Shown piece after piece: positions 17,280 to 25,929 of a stretch of DNA of 64,000 nucleotides. Position 1 is the first letter of the stretch. Each line of letters begins with the position of its first letter. Location of the stretch: contig NZ_RBIL01000002.1 in assembly GCF_003633755.1 (NCBI RefSeq), positions 1,302,001 through 1,366,000 on the forward strand, given 5' to 3'. The position numbers and the translations under genes are program-made. Under the pieces are notes generated by a model. That model searched no databases and was not told the origin of the DNA. It was given only the letters and a program-made list of their open reading frames with translations. The DNA comes from Solirubrobacter pauli (GTDB lineage: Bacteria > Actinomycetota > Thermoleophilia > Solirubrobacterales > Solirubrobacteraceae).

Positions 17280-18263
17280 TCATCTGCTGTCCCGGGTGCT
17301 CTGGCGCACCACGAGCGTCGTCGCGAGCTCGACGCGACGGTCCTCGGCCTGGCCGAGGACGAGGCGAGCCGCTGTGGCGGCCATCTCCGTCAGCGGCTGG
17401 CGGATCGTGGTCAGGGGCGGCCCCACCCAGCGGGCCATCGGCAGGTCGTCGAACCCGACGACGCTGAGGTCCTGGGGGATGGTGATCCCCTTGACCCGAG
17501 CGGCCTCGTAGACGCCGAACGCCTGGAGGTCGGAGCCGGCGAAGATCGCCGTCGGCGGGTCGTCGAGGTCCAGCAGCGCGGTGCCCTGCTCGAAGCCGGC
17601 CTCGAGGTGGAACGTGCCCCAGCGGACCAGGTCCGGGTCGACGGTCAGCCCGGCCGTCTCCAGCGCCGCCCGGTAGCCGTCCACCCGGGCGCGGCTGCAC
17701 AGCATCGACGGTGGACCGCCGATCATGCCGATCCGCGTGTGCCCGAGCTCGAGCAGGTGCCGGGTGGCCGACAGGCCGCCGTTCCAGTTGGTCGCGCCCA
17801 CGGACGGGACGCCGGACGCCGGCTCCCCGGCGGGGTCGACGACCACGAACGGGATGCTGCGGGCGGTCAGCCGCCCGATCTGCTCCGGGGTGAGCTCGGA
17901 GACCACGAGGATGAGCCCCGCGCTGCGCCGGCTCGCGACCGCGTCCACCCACGAGCGCCCGATCGCTCCCGGACCCTCCTGCGCGGACAGGACGACGCCG
18001 AGGTCGTTCTCGCGCGCGACCTCTTCGACGCCCTTGATGATCTCCATCGCCCATGGGCTCTCGAGCTCGTTGAACACGACGTCGAGGAGCGAGGCGTTGG
18101 CGGGCGCGGCCGGCCGCCGGTAGCCGTGCTCGCGCAGCATCCGCTCGACCCGCTCCCGGGTCTCCGGAGCCACGTCGGCGCGGCCGTTGACGACTTTCGA
18201 GACGGTCGGTACCGAGACGCCCGCGGCGTCAGCGATGCGGGCGATCGTGACGCGCTGTGCCAT
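17280..18263 (-). CDS. LacI-family transcriptional regulator
   Basis: 327 residues. N-terminal LacI helix-turn-helix (VTIARIADAAGVSVPTVSKVVNGRADV at about 5-31) followed by a periplasmic-binding-protein-like effector domain. It is the first gene of the operon with the sugar importer and is divergent from the GH5 gene, so it probably represses both. A TACGTT -10 box at 18275-18270 lies exactly 6 nt before the ATG, so its transcript should begin at the start codon. The effector is probably the imported sugar or a breakdown product. Confidence 0.93.
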   Translation of the reverse strand: MAQRVTIARIADAAGVSVPTVSKVVNGRADVAPETRERVERMLREHGYRRPAAPANASLLDVVFNELESPWAMEIIKGVEEVARENDLGVVLSAQEGPGAIGRSWVDAVASRRSAGLILVVSELTPEQIGRLTARSIPFVVVDPAGEPASGVPSVGATNWNGGLSATRHLLELGHTRIGMIGGPPSMLCSRARVDGYRAALETAGLTVDPDLVRWGTFHLEAGFEQGTALLDLDDPPTAIFAGSDLQAFGVYEAARVKGITIPQDLSVVGFDDLPMARWVGPPLTTIRQPLTEMAATAARLVLGQAEDRRVELATTLVVRQSTRDSR

Positions 18264-18304
18264 CGCCGCAACGTATCAGATATGTTTCGAGAATGGCGCG
18301 AAAC
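18264..18304. promoter_or_regulatory. Divergent leaderless promoters and candidate LacI operator
   Basis: Only 29 nt separate the two divergent ATGs. TACGTT (18275-18270, minus) and TATGTT (18281-18286, plus) each lie 6 nt from their start codon. An inverted repeat GTTTCG (18284-18289) / CGAAAC (18299-18304) overlaps the GH5 -10 box and first codons and is a candidate LacI-type operator. The arms are short, so the operator call is tentative. Confidence 0.45.
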
Positions 18305-19669
18305 TTTCAGGGTCTGCGCGTTGTCGGTAACGCGATCGTGGACGAGGCCGGCGCGCGTGTGGTCCTGCGCGGCGTCGGGCTGGGCGGCTGGATGAACATG
18401 GAGAACTTCATCACCGGCTATCCGGCGAACGAGAGCGCGATGCGGGACGCGGTGGGGGCGGTGCTCGGCGAAGCGCGCGCCGACGCCTTCTTCGAGCGCC
18501 TGCTGGACCGGTTCTTCACGGCCGAGGACGCCGAGCTGCTGGCGGGGCTCGGCGTCAACTGCGTGCGGTTGCCGATCAATCAACGTCACTTCGAAAGTGA
18601 CGCGGAGCCGTTCAAGTGGCTTTCGAGAGGTTTCGAACGACTTGCGGCCGCGGTCGACGTGCTGGGGGCGCACGGCATCTACTCGGTGATCGACCTTCAC
18701 GCGGTGCCGGGCAGCCAGAACCAGCACTGGCACTCGGACAACGCGACGCACATCGCGGCGTTCTGGAAGCACCCGCACTTCATGGATCGGGCGACCGCGC
18801 TGTGGGTGGAGCTCGCCGGACGGTTCGCCGGGAACCGCTGGGTGGCGGGCTACAACCTGCTCAACGAGCCGGCCGATCCCTCCGGGCTCCTGGTCGGGCC
18901 GTGGCACGCGCGCACCGTCGCCGCGGTGCGCGAGGTCGATCCCGACCACATCGTCTTCCTGGACGGCAACACGTACTCGACGGACTTCTCGAGCTTCGGC
19001 GAGCCGGTGGAGAACGCGGTCTACGCGTGCCACGACTACGCCCGCGACGGCATGGCCTTCGGCGGGCCCTACGACGGCGACGCGTCGCGGCTCGAGGCGA
19101 CGTTCCTCAAGCGCACGCGCTACCAGCGGGAGACCGGGACGCCGATCTGGGTCGGCGAGTTCGGCCCGGTCTACACCGGGGTGCCGGAGTCGGACGAGCC
19201 GCGATACGCGCTGCTGGAGGACCAGCTGGAGCTGTACGCGTCCCGCGGCGCGGGCTGGTCGCTGTGGACGTACAAGGACGTCGGCCTGCAGGGCCTGGTG
19301 CACACGCCGCCGTCGTCGCTGTACATGCGTCTGTTCGGCGAGTTCCTGGGGAAGAAGGCCCGGCTGGGGGTGGACTCCTGGGGCTCGACGGATCGCGAGC
19401 AGGCGGAGGTGATGGAGCCGCTGCACGCCTTGATCGCGCGCGAGTTCCCGAGCTGGGAGCCGTACCCGTGGGACGCACGCTCGACGACCGACGACCTCGT
19501 GCGGCACCTGCTGTTCGCGCAGGCGATGGTGGGCGAGTACGCGGCCTACTTCGCGGGGCTCGACGACGCCGCGCTGGACGCCCTGGCGGACTCGTTCTCG
19601 CTCGCGAGCTGCGTGCGCCGTGAGCGCCTGTGCGAGATCGTGGCGTCGGCGGCCTTCGCCATGAGCTAG
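18293..19669 (+). CDS. Glycoside hydrolase family 5 (cellulase/exo-glucanase-like)
   Basis: 458 residues. A GH5 TIM-barrel with GVNCVRLPINQRHF early, the acid/base in YNLLNEPADP (Glu near residue 194) and the nucleophile in IWVGEFGPVY (Glu near 289). There is no signal peptide, so it should act in the cytoplasm on oligosaccharides brought in by the divergent importer. The ATG at 18293 lies 6 nt after TATGTT; an upstream GTG at 18257 would fall before the promoter. Codons around 18580-18640 are unusually AT-rich for this genome and contain TTTCGA-like palindromes. Confidence 0.87.
   Translation: MARNFQGLRVVGNAIVDEAGARVVLRGVGLGGWMNMENFITGYPANESAMRDAVGAVLGEARADAFFERLLDRFFTAEDAELLAGLGVNCVRLPINQRHFESDAEPFKWLSRGFERLAAAVDVLGAHGIYSVIDLHAVPGSQNQHWHSDNATHIAAFWKHPHFMDRATALWVELAGRFAGNRWVAGYNLLNEPADPSGLLVGPWHARTVAAVREVDPDHIVFLDGNTYSTDFSSFGEPVENAVYACHDYARDGMAFGGPYDGDASRLEATFLKRTRYQRETGTPIWVGEFGPVYTGVPESDEPRYALLEDQLELYASRGAGWSLWTYKDVGLQGLVHTPPSSLYMRLFGEFLGKKARLGVDSWGSTDREQAEVMEPLHALIAREFPSWEPYPWDARSTTDDLVRHLLFAQAMVGEYAAYFAGLDDAALDALADSFSLASCVRRERLCEIVASAAFAMS
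18584..18602. repeat. Perfect inverted repeat inside the GH5 gene
   Basis: CGTCACTT, spacer CGA, then AAGTGACG: 8-bp perfect arms. Two further TTTCGA motifs occur within the next 50 nt. The stretch resembles LacI-family operator sequence but lies about 300 nt inside the coding region. Confidence 0.5.
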
Positions 19670-19680
19670 GTTCGTCGTCC

Positions 19681-20511
19681 ATGACGACGGCGTTCGTGCT
19701 CGGCGGCGGTGGTCAGCTCGGCGCGCACGAGGCCGGGATGCTGCGCGCGCTCGTCGAGCGGGGCATCGCTCCGGACATGGTCGTCGGCACGTCGGTCGGC
19801 GCGATCAACGGCGCTGCGATCGCCACCTCGCCCACGGTCGAGCAGGCCGTCCGCCTCGGCGAGCTGTGGGGGACGCTCGAGAGCTCGGACGTGTTCGCGG
19901 GCTCGCTCTTCAACCGCCTGGCCACGCTGGCGCGGACGGGCACGCACCTGCACGACAACACCGCCCTGCGCGCGATCCTCGACGAGGCCCTCGAGCTGCC
20001 GCTGATCGAGCAGCTGCCGGTGACCTTCCAGTGCGTGGCGGCCAGCATCGAGCAGGCGGCCGAGCACTGGTTCACCTCCGGCTCGCTCGTGGACGCGGTG
20101 CTCGCCTCGGCCGCCGTGCCCGGCCTGCTGCCGCCCGTCGAGGTCGGCGGCGAGCACTTCATCGACGGCGGCATCGTCAACTCGATCCCCGTCGGCCGCG
20201 CCGTCTCCCTGGGCGCCGACCGCATCTTCGTCATGCACGTCGGCCGCGTCGACCGTCCGCTGCAACCACCCCGCCGTCCCTGGGAGGTCGCGCTCGTGGC
20301 CTTCGAGATCGCCCGCCGGCACCGCTTCGTCGGCGACCTCGCCGCGCTCCCGGACACCGTCGAGGTCCACGTCATGCCCACCGGCCAGGTCGAGCCCCCG
20401 AAGTACAACGACCTCTCGGCGCTGCGCTACCGGGGCGGCCTCGACGTGACCGAGAGCATCGCCCGTGCCCACGCGGCGTCCGCCGAGTACCTGCGAGAGC
20501 GCGGCCTGTGA
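19681..20511 (+). CDS. Patatin-like phospholipase / acyl hydrolase
   Basis: 276 residues. Glycine-rich oxyanion loop AFVLGGGGQLGAHEAG at the N-terminus, nucleophile motif GTSVG (Ser near 39) and catalytic Asp in FIDGGIVNSIPVG (about 162). These define a bacterial RssA/patatin-type serine lipase with a Ser-Asp dyad. It has no signal peptide. The ATG is preceded by TAGGTT at 19667-19672 with an 8-nt gap, which supports this start over an in-frame upstream one at 19630. A PlsC-type acyltransferase gene follows after 16 nt, which suggests joint phospholipid remodelling. Confidence 0.9.
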   Translation: MTTAFVLGGGGQLGAHEAGMLRALVERGIAPDMVVGTSVGAINGAAIATSPTVEQAVRLGELWGTLESSDVFAGSLFNRLATLARTGTHLHDNTALRAILDEALELPLIEQLPVTFQCVAASIEQAAEHWFTSGSLVDAVLASAAVPGLLPPVEVGGEHFIDGGIVNSIPVGRAVSLGADRIFVMHVGRVDRPLQPPRRPWEVALVAFEIARRHRFVGDLAALPDTVEVHVMPTGQVEPPKYNDLSALRYRGGLDVTESIARAHAASAEYLRERGL

Positions 20512-20527
20512 CGCGCGCCGCGGCCTG

Positions 20528-21502
20528 ATGCGCGTCCCGTCCCCGCGCGTGCGGCGCGTCACCGTCGCGCCCGTCGTGCTCGCGCTCGAGCTCGCGCTGA
20601 TCGCCGCGGCGCCGCTGCTCACCGCGATCGCGGCCCTGCTGTCGCCGCTGTTCGGCGGGCGCCGGCCGTTGCGGCTGCTGGCGCTCGTGCTCACGTACGC
20701 GGTCGGGCACGTCTCGGCGGTCGCCGCGTGTGCGCTGCTGTGGGCGTCCGGGCGCGGCGGGGCGCAGGGGCCGCACTACGCCGTCATGCGCTGGTTCGTC
20801 GGCGCGATCGCGCGCGCGGCGCTGCGGGTCGCGCGGGTCGGCATCACCATGCACGGGTCGGCCGCCGCGGAGGCGGCGCTGGCCGCGCGCACGCGGCCGC
20901 TCGTCGTGCTGTCGATCCACTCCGGTGAGGGCGACTCGCTGCTCGTGCTCGACCATCTGCTCCGGCGCCACCGCCGGCGGCCGCGGATCGTCATGCACCA
21001 GCTGCTCGCGCTGGACCCGCTGATCGACGTGATCGGCCGCCGCCTGCCGAACCGGTTCGTCGACCCGCGCGGCGGCGACATCGAGCGCGAGATCAAGGTC
21101 ATGAGCCACGGCCTCGGCCCGGAGGACGCGGTGCTGATCTTCCCCGAGGGCGGCAACGTCACCGCCGAGCGCCGCAAGCGGGCGATCGAGCGGCTGCTGC
21201 ACCGCGGCCACCACCGCGAGGCCGAGCGCGCCTCGCGCATGGGCCACCTCGGCGCGCCGCGGCCGGGCGGCGCGCTCGCGGCGCTCGAGGGCGCTCCGGA
21301 CGCCGACGTGGTCTTCTTCGCCCACTCCGGCTTCCCGGACGGCTTCCGCGACACGTGGCGGACGCTGCCGGACCGCAAGCGGATCGAGGTCGAGCTGTGG
21401 CTCGTGCCCGCCGAGGAGATCCCGGCGGGCACCGACGCGCGGATCGACTGGCTGTTCGGCTGGTGGGGCGAGCTGGACGCCTGGGTGGCGGCGCGCCGCT
21501 AG
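20528..21502 (+). CDS. PlsC-family 1-acylglycerol-3-phosphate acyltransferase-like protein
   Basis: 324 residues. One or two N-terminal membrane spans (about 14-75), then the acyltransferase HX4D motif in IHSGEGDSLL (about residue 131) and FPEGGN, the equivalent of FPEGT. These are the catalytic and glycerophosphate-binding motifs of PlsC-like enzymes. It follows the patatin gene closely, and its stop codon overlaps that of the convergent small membrane protein by 4 nt. The last 100 residues are less conserved, so the acyl acceptor may differ from lysophosphatidate. Confidence 0.8.
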   Translation: MRVPSPRVRRVTVAPVVLALELALIAAAPLLTAIAALLSPLFGGRRPLRLLALVLTYAVGHVSAVAACALLWASGRGGAQGPHYAVMRWFVGAIARAALRVARVGITMHGSAAAEAALAARTRPLVVLSIHSGEGDSLLVLDHLLRRHRRRPRIVMHQLLALDPLIDVIGRRLPNRFVDPRGGDIEREIKVMSHGLGPEDAVLIFPEGGNVTAERRKRAIERLLHRGHHREAERASRMGHLGAPRPGGALAALEGAPDADVVFFAHSGFPDGFRDTWRTLPDRKRIEVELWLVPAEEIPAGTDARIDWLFGWWGELDAWVAARR

Positions 21503-22068
21503 TCGCTGAAGACCGCGGAGGCCAGGAACTTCACGGCCTCCGGGTCGGCGGCGGTGATCATCACCGTCCGGCAGCCCTTGACGCCGACCGCGATCTGCTT
21601 GCCGCTCTGCAGCGGGATCAACGCGTAGCGGCCCGCGCGCTGGACCTCGGAGCCGGTGGCCTGCGAGCTCGCGATCAGCCGTGACGCGTAGTCGATCGGG
21701 TCCTTGCTCGGCACGCCGACGAGGCTGCCCAGGTTGAGCTTGCTGCTCGACTGCTGGACGTCACGCACGTCGACCTTGCCCTCGGCCTCGTCCAGGCGAA
21801 GCGCCTTGACCGTCTGCGCGCGCTTGTCCTCGGCGACGGGCACGTAGTCGAAGTCCTGCGGCGGCGTGCCGTACGGCGGGTCCAGCTCCTGGCAGGGCGT
21901 GGCCTCGGCGGTGGCCGTGGGCGTCGCGGCGGTGCGCTCGCTCTCATCGCCCTTGGACGGCAGGAACTGCGCCACCACGACGATCACCGCGATCGCGACC
22001 GCGAGGAAGATGACGGTGCCGAGCAGACCCAGCCGGCGATTGAGGAGCGACCGCAAACCTCGCCCCAC
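21499..22068 (-). CDS. Single-pass membrane protein of unknown function
   Basis: 189 residues, not recognised. A short basic N-terminus precedes one membrane helix (about 13-35, GLLGTVIFLAVAIAVIVVVAQF), a Thr/Ala/Glu-rich linker and an extracytoplasmic domain of about 130 residues with two cysteines, one in the CQELDPPYGTPP segment and one in KGCRTVMI. It is predicted to be anchored with its C-terminal domain outside. The start is GTG at 22068; a TTG a few codons later is an alternative because a TACCGT box overlaps the GTG. No functional clue comes from neighbours. Confidence 0.7.
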   Translation of the reverse strand: MGRGLRSLLNRRLGLLGTVIFLAVAIAVIVVVAQFLPSKGDESERTAATPTATAEATPCQELDPPYGTPPQDFDYVPVAEDKRAQTVKALRLDEAEGKVDVRDVQQSSSKLNLGSLVGVPSKDPIDYASRLIASSQATGSEVQRAGRYALIPLQSGKQIAVGVKGCRTVMITAADPEAVKFLASAVFSD

Positions 22069-22180
22069 GGTAGCGGCGCCACCGATGAGTTCCGGTCGCG
22101 CCGGTCGTCTATAGGAGCACGATGCCGCGCACAGACCGCAACCGCCACGGGGACCGCGCCAGCCGCGACGACGACCCGCC

Positions 22181-23806
22181 TCACCGCACGCGGAACGTGA
22201 CCGTCCGCGAGCCCATGCTCGTCGCGACGGTCAAGGTGTACTTCCCGGGCTTGAGCGTGCGGCCGTTCACGCGGCGCCCGAGGGTGAAGGTGCGCGACCC
22301 GGCCTTCGCCGACGCCGACCAGCGGCTCACCGCGCTCGCGCAGGCCTTCGCGCCGCACGCGCGGTGCACGGCCAGCGACACCTTGGTGGCGCCCGACACG
22401 GCGAACGTGACCTTCGCGCCCTTGCGGGCCGTGACGGTGCCGGTGACCGAGAGGTTGGAGACGACCGGCGCCGGGATCGGCGTGGCGGTCGGCGCGGGCG
22501 CCGGCGGGGCCGGGGGCGGCGGCGGCGCGGGCGGCTCCGGCGTGGGGGTGGGCGTCGGAGCGGGCGGCTCCGGCGTCGGCGTGGGCGTGGGCGTGGGCGC
22601 GCCGACGGCGTCGGTCGCGGCCGCGGCGTCCAGGCGGCCACCGGTCACCGACAGCCCGGCGAGCGGCGCGCGCACGTCGACCGAGCTGAGCAGCGCCGTC
22701 TTCAGCGCCGCGGTCGTCGCCGCCGGGCGCACGCCGAGCAGCAGGGCGGCGGCGCCCGCGACGTGCGGGGTCGCCATCGACGTGCCGTCCATGTAGACGT
22801 AGCCGCCGGGGACCGTCGAGGCGATGTCGACGCCCGGAGCGAACAGGTCGACGGCGGTCGCGCTGGTGTTGGAGAAGCTCGCGGCGAGGTCGTCCTCGTC
22901 GCTCGCGCCGACGCACACGACGTTGGCGGCGGCCGCGTTGCAGGGGTAGTAGCTCTCGGCGTTCGCGCCGTCGTTGCCGGCGGCGATCACGTACAGCGTG
23001 CCCGGGTGGGCCGCGATCACGCTCTCGACCGTCACCGAGTAGCCGAGCCCGCCGAGCGACGCGTTGACGACCTTCGCGCCCACGTTCCCGGCGTAGTCGA
23101 ACGCCGCCGCGATCCGGCTCGCGGACGCCTGCGTGCCCGGCGCGCCGAACACCTTCACCGGCAGGATGCGCGCGCCGGGGGCGACGCCCGCGATGCCGAC
23201 CCCGTTGTCGGCCAGCGCCGCGATCGTGCCGGCGACGTGCGAGCCGTGCGTGTGCGCCTGCGTCTCGACCGTGTTGTCGTTGTTGACGAAGTCCCAGCCC
23301 TGCCAGTCGTCGACGAAGCCGTTGCCGTCGTCGTCGACGCCGTTGGTCTCGCGCCCGTTGCCGCGCTCGCCCGGGTTGCCGGTGAACTGCCCGGCCAGGT
23401 CCGGGTGCGTCGTGTCGACCCCCGAGTCGACGACCGCGACGGTCGCGCCGGCGCCGGTGGTCCGCGTCCACGCGTCGGCGACGCTGATCCGCGGCAGGCC
23501 CCACAGGAGGCCCCAGTGCGTGTCGTTGGTCGCGGGGGAGGCGGGGAGGTCCGGCTCGGCGTAGACGACGTCCGGGTCGGCCTCGAGCGCGGCGAGTGCC
23601 GCCTCGACGTCGCCGTCACGCGGGGCGACGACCTCCGTGTCCGCCAGCGGGGACGTCTCGACGAGGCGGACGTCCGCGTCGCTGCGGACGGCCGCGCGCT
23701 CGCCGGCCGTCAGCCCGTCGACGCGCTTGACGATGATCGCGTCGTCGGCCCGGGCCGTGGCGGGAAGCACGAGAACGGCGAGGACGAGGCTGAGAGCGAG
23801 GCGCAC
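22181..23806 (-). CDS. Secreted subtilisin-like serine protease (S8)
   Basis: 541 residues from a GTG start. Signal peptide (about 1-19, ending ATARA), an I9-like propeptide (about 22-95), then a subtilase domain with catalytic Asp in VAVVDSGVD (about 123-131), His in HTHGSHVAG (about 185) and Ser in GTSMATPHVAG (about 340). A long Pro/Thr/Glu linker leads to a C-terminal Ig-like domain ending TVTFRVR. The minus frame stays open far upstream, but the signal peptide fixes the start. It lacks the STTxP domain of the other exoenzymes here. Likely a general extracellular protease. Confidence 0.9.
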   Translation of the reverse strand: MRLALSLVLAVLVLPATARADDAIIVKRVDGLTAGERAAVRSDADVRLVETSPLADTEVVAPRDGDVEAALAALEADPDVVYAEPDLPASPATNDTHWGLLWGLPRISVADAWTRTTGAGATVAVVDSGVDTTHPDLAGQFTGNPGERGNGRETNGVDDDGNGFVDDWQGWDFVNNDNTVETQAHTHGSHVAGTIAALADNGVGIAGVAPGARILPVKVFGAPGTQASASRIAAAFDYAGNVGAKVVNASLGGLGYSVTVESVIAAHPGTLYVIAAGNDGANAESYYPCNAAAANVVCVGASDEDDLAASFSNTSATAVDLFAPGVDIASTVPGGYVYMDGTSMATPHVAGAAALLLGVRPAATTAALKTALLSSVDVRAPLAGLSVTGGRLDAAAATDAVGAPTPTPTPTPEPPAPTPTPTPEPPAPPPPPAPPAPAPTATPIPAPVVSNLSVTGTVTARKGAKVTFAVSGATKVSLAVHRACGAKACASAVSRWSASAKAGSRTFTLGRRVNGRTLKPGKYTLTVATSMGSRTVTFRVR

Positions 23807-23923
23807 ATCCTGGTTGTCGGCCGCGATCGGCGGCCCCCGCACGGACTCGGCGCGTGTCCGGCCTGTGGCCGGATGGCTAAAGCCGTGGCGCGCACGGCGT
23901 CGCGCCCGGGTAGGTTGCAGGCC

Positions 23924-25093
23924 GTGATCGCGGTCCTCGACGACGACCCGACCGGCTCGCAGACCGTCCACGGCGCGATGATCGTCACCGCGCTCGACGA
24001 GCTCGCCGACGCGCCGTTGACCTTCTACCTGACCAACACGCGGTCGCTCCCGGAGCCCGAGGCGGTCGAGCGGACGTACGATCTGGCCCGCCGCCTGTTC
24101 GAGCACGACCCGGCGGTCGAGCTGATCAGCCGCAGCGACTCCACCCTGCGCGGGCACGTGGTCGCGGAGGTCGAGGCGATCGACCGGGCGCGGCGCGACG
24201 TGCTCGGGGACGGCTACGACGGCGTGCTGCTGATCCCCGCGTTCTTCGAGGCGGGCCGCTTCACGCGCGGCGACGTGCACTACGCGGGCGATACGCCGGT
24301 CGGCGAGACGGAGTTCGCGCAGGACACGACGTTCGGCTTCAGCGCGTCCAACCTCGTCGACTTCGTCGCCGAGAAGGGCGGCGGCGAGGCGTGGAGCTTC
24401 GACGCCGACCGCCTGCCCGAAGCGCGCGACGGCCAGTGGATCGTGGTCAACGCCGAGTCCTACGCGGACCTCGACGCGGTCGTGCACGGCGTGCGCGCCA
24501 GCGGCCGCACGTTCCTGTACCGCACCGGGCCGTCGTTCCCGCGTGCGCTGGCGGGGCTGGAGGAGCGCCCGCCGCTGGCCGGGATCCCGCGCCGGGAAGG
24601 CCACGGGCTCGTGGTCGTCGGGTCGCACGTCGGGCTCACCAGCCGCCAGGTCGCGGCCGCGCAGGAGCGCTGTGGGCTGATCGAGGTCGAGCTGGACGTC
24701 ACCGACCTCGACCCGGCCGGCGTGGGGGAGCAGGTGGCGGACGCGCTGCGCACCGGCGACGTCCTGCTCTACACGAGCCGCGAGCGCGTCGACGGCGACC
24801 TGTCCTTCTCGCGCCGCGTGTCGGAGGCGGTGACGGCGGTCGTGCGCCGCGCGTTGCGTGCCCGGCCGGGCTGGCTGATCGCCAAGGGCGGCATCACCTC
24901 GCACGACGTCGCCGTGCACGGGCTCGGCCTGCGCCGCGCTGAGGTCCTCGGCCAGCTGCTGCCCGGCATGATCTCCGTCTTGCAGCCGATCGACGCGGAC
25001 CCGGACGCGCTCGGCATGCCGTACGTGGTGTTCGCCGGCAACGTGGGAGACGAAGGGACCTTGGCCGAGATCGTGGAGCGGGTGCGGAGCTAG
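23924..25093 (+). CDS. Four-carbon acid sugar kinase family protein (DUF1537)
   Basis: 389 residues. The N-terminal motif VIAVLDDDPTGSQTVHG and RSDSTLRGH identify the four-carbon acid sugar kinase family (OtnK/DenK/LtnK type), ATP-dependent kinases of tetronates and 3-oxo-tetronates. A C-terminal nucleotide-binding half contains AKGGITSHDVAV. The GTG start at 23924 is 7 nt after TAGGTT (23911-23916); an in-frame ATG at 23873 lies before that box. The aldolase gene begins right after its stop, so the two enzymes probably act in one sugar-acid catabolic pathway. The true substrate cannot be read from sequence. Confidence 0.87.
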   Translation: MIAVLDDDPTGSQTVHGAMIVTALDELADAPLTFYLTNTRSLPEPEAVERTYDLARRLFEHDPAVELISRSDSTLRGHVVAEVEAIDRARRDVLGDGYDGVLLIPAFFEAGRFTRGDVHYAGDTPVGETEFAQDTTFGFSASNLVDFVAEKGGGEAWSFDADRLPEARDGQWIVVNAESYADLDAVVHGVRASGRTFLYRTGPSFPRALAGLEERPPLAGIPRREGHGLVVVGSHVGLTSRQVAAAQERCGLIEVELDVTDLDPAGVGEQVADALRTGDVLLYTSRERVDGDLSFSRRVSEAVTAVVRRALRARPGWLIAKGGITSHDVAVHGLGLRRAEVLGQLLPGMISVLQPIDADPDALGMPYVVFAGNVGDEGTLAEIVERVRS

Positions 25094-25918
25094 ATGCTGG
25101 CGACGGGGACAGCGCTGCTGGCGCGCGACGGCGCGGCCGTGGCGGCGATCACGACGTACACGCTGGAGTCCACCCGCGCGATCGTGCTCGCGGCCGAGCG
25201 GCTCGGCCGCCCCGTGATCCTGCAGGCGGGTGCGAGCTCGTTCGGCGCCGTCGGCCGCGAGCCGCTCGCCGCCGCGGCGCTCGCGTCGGCCCGCGCCGCA
25301 TCGGTCCCGGTCGGCGTCCACCTCGACCACTGCCGCAGCGTCGAGGAGATCGAGGCGTGCATCGAGCTCGGCTACAGCTCGGTCATGATCGACGGCTCGC
25401 ACGAGGACTTCGAGGCCAACGTCGCGGTCACGCGGCGGGTCGTGGAGCGGGCGCACGAAGCGGGCGTGTGGGTGGAGGCCGAGCTGGGCGCGCTCGCCGG
25501 CGACGAGGACGTTTCCAGCGACACCGACCACGAGGACGGCGCGATGACCGATCCCGCGCAGGCGGCCGAGTTCGTCGAGCGCACGGGCGTCGACGCGCTC
25601 GCCGTGGCGATCGGCAACGTGCACGGCTTCACGCCGCGGCCCGTCCGCCTCGATCTGGACCACCTGGCGAAGATCGCGGCGGCGACGCCGGTCCCGCTCG
25701 TGCTGCACGGAGCGTCCGGCCTGCCCGACGAGGACCTGCTGGGCGCGGTCGAGCGCGGCGTCGTGAAGGTCAACGTGAACGCCGAGCTGCGGCGCGCGCA
25801 CATCGGCGCGCTGACCGCCGACGTCGGCGACGACGTGCGCAAGCTCCAGCAGCTCGCGATCGACGCGATGACCGCCGTCGCCGCCGAGAAGATCGAGCTG
25901 CTCGCGCGGCGGTCGTAG
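25094..25918 (+). CDS. Class II fructose/tagatose-bisphosphate-type aldolase
   Basis: 274 residues. Class II aldolase signature residues are present: HLDHC (zinc His and catalytic Asp, about 76-80), MIDGSH, VEAELG, IGNVHG and VLHGASG (zinc His residues) and KVNVNAELR (phosphate binding). It resembles GatY/KbaY-type enzymes, which cleave a ketose bisphosphate to dihydroxyacetone phosphate plus an aldehyde. The ATG immediately follows the TAG of the kinase gene (no gap), so the two are coupled. The phosphorylated product of the kinase is the likely substrate. Confidence 0.9.
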   Translation: MLATGTALLARDGAAVAAITTYTLESTRAIVLAAERLGRPVILQAGASSFGAVGREPLAAAALASARAASVPVGVHLDHCRSVEEIEACIELGYSSVMIDGSHEDFEANVAVTRRVVERAHEAGVWVEAELGALAGDEDVSSDTDHEDGAMTDPAQAAEFVERTGVDALAVAIGNVHGFTPRPVRLDLDHLAKIAAATPVPLVLHGASGLPDEDLLGAVERGVVKVNVNAELRRAHIGALTADVGDDVRKLQQLAIDAMTAVAAEKIELLARRS

Positions 25919-25929
25919 GCTTCCCCCGC

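Noticed and set aside
22440-22620. Tandem repeat or mobile element in the subtilase gene
   Set aside because: The repetitive DNA simply encodes a Pro/Thr/Glu linker in a secreted protein.
22122-22796. Plus-strand frame of 224 codons after TATAGG, opposite the subtilase C-terminus
   Set aside because: No domain or biased composition; it reads the antisense of the subtilase tail and Pro-rich linker.
22364-23923. N-terminal extension of the sugar-acid kinase gene
   Set aside because: It is antisense to the subtilase gene; the kinase motif starts at the GTG at 23924.
23807-25801. N-terminal extension of the subtilase on the minus strand
   Set aside because: Antisense to the kinase and aldolase; the signal peptide begins at 23806.
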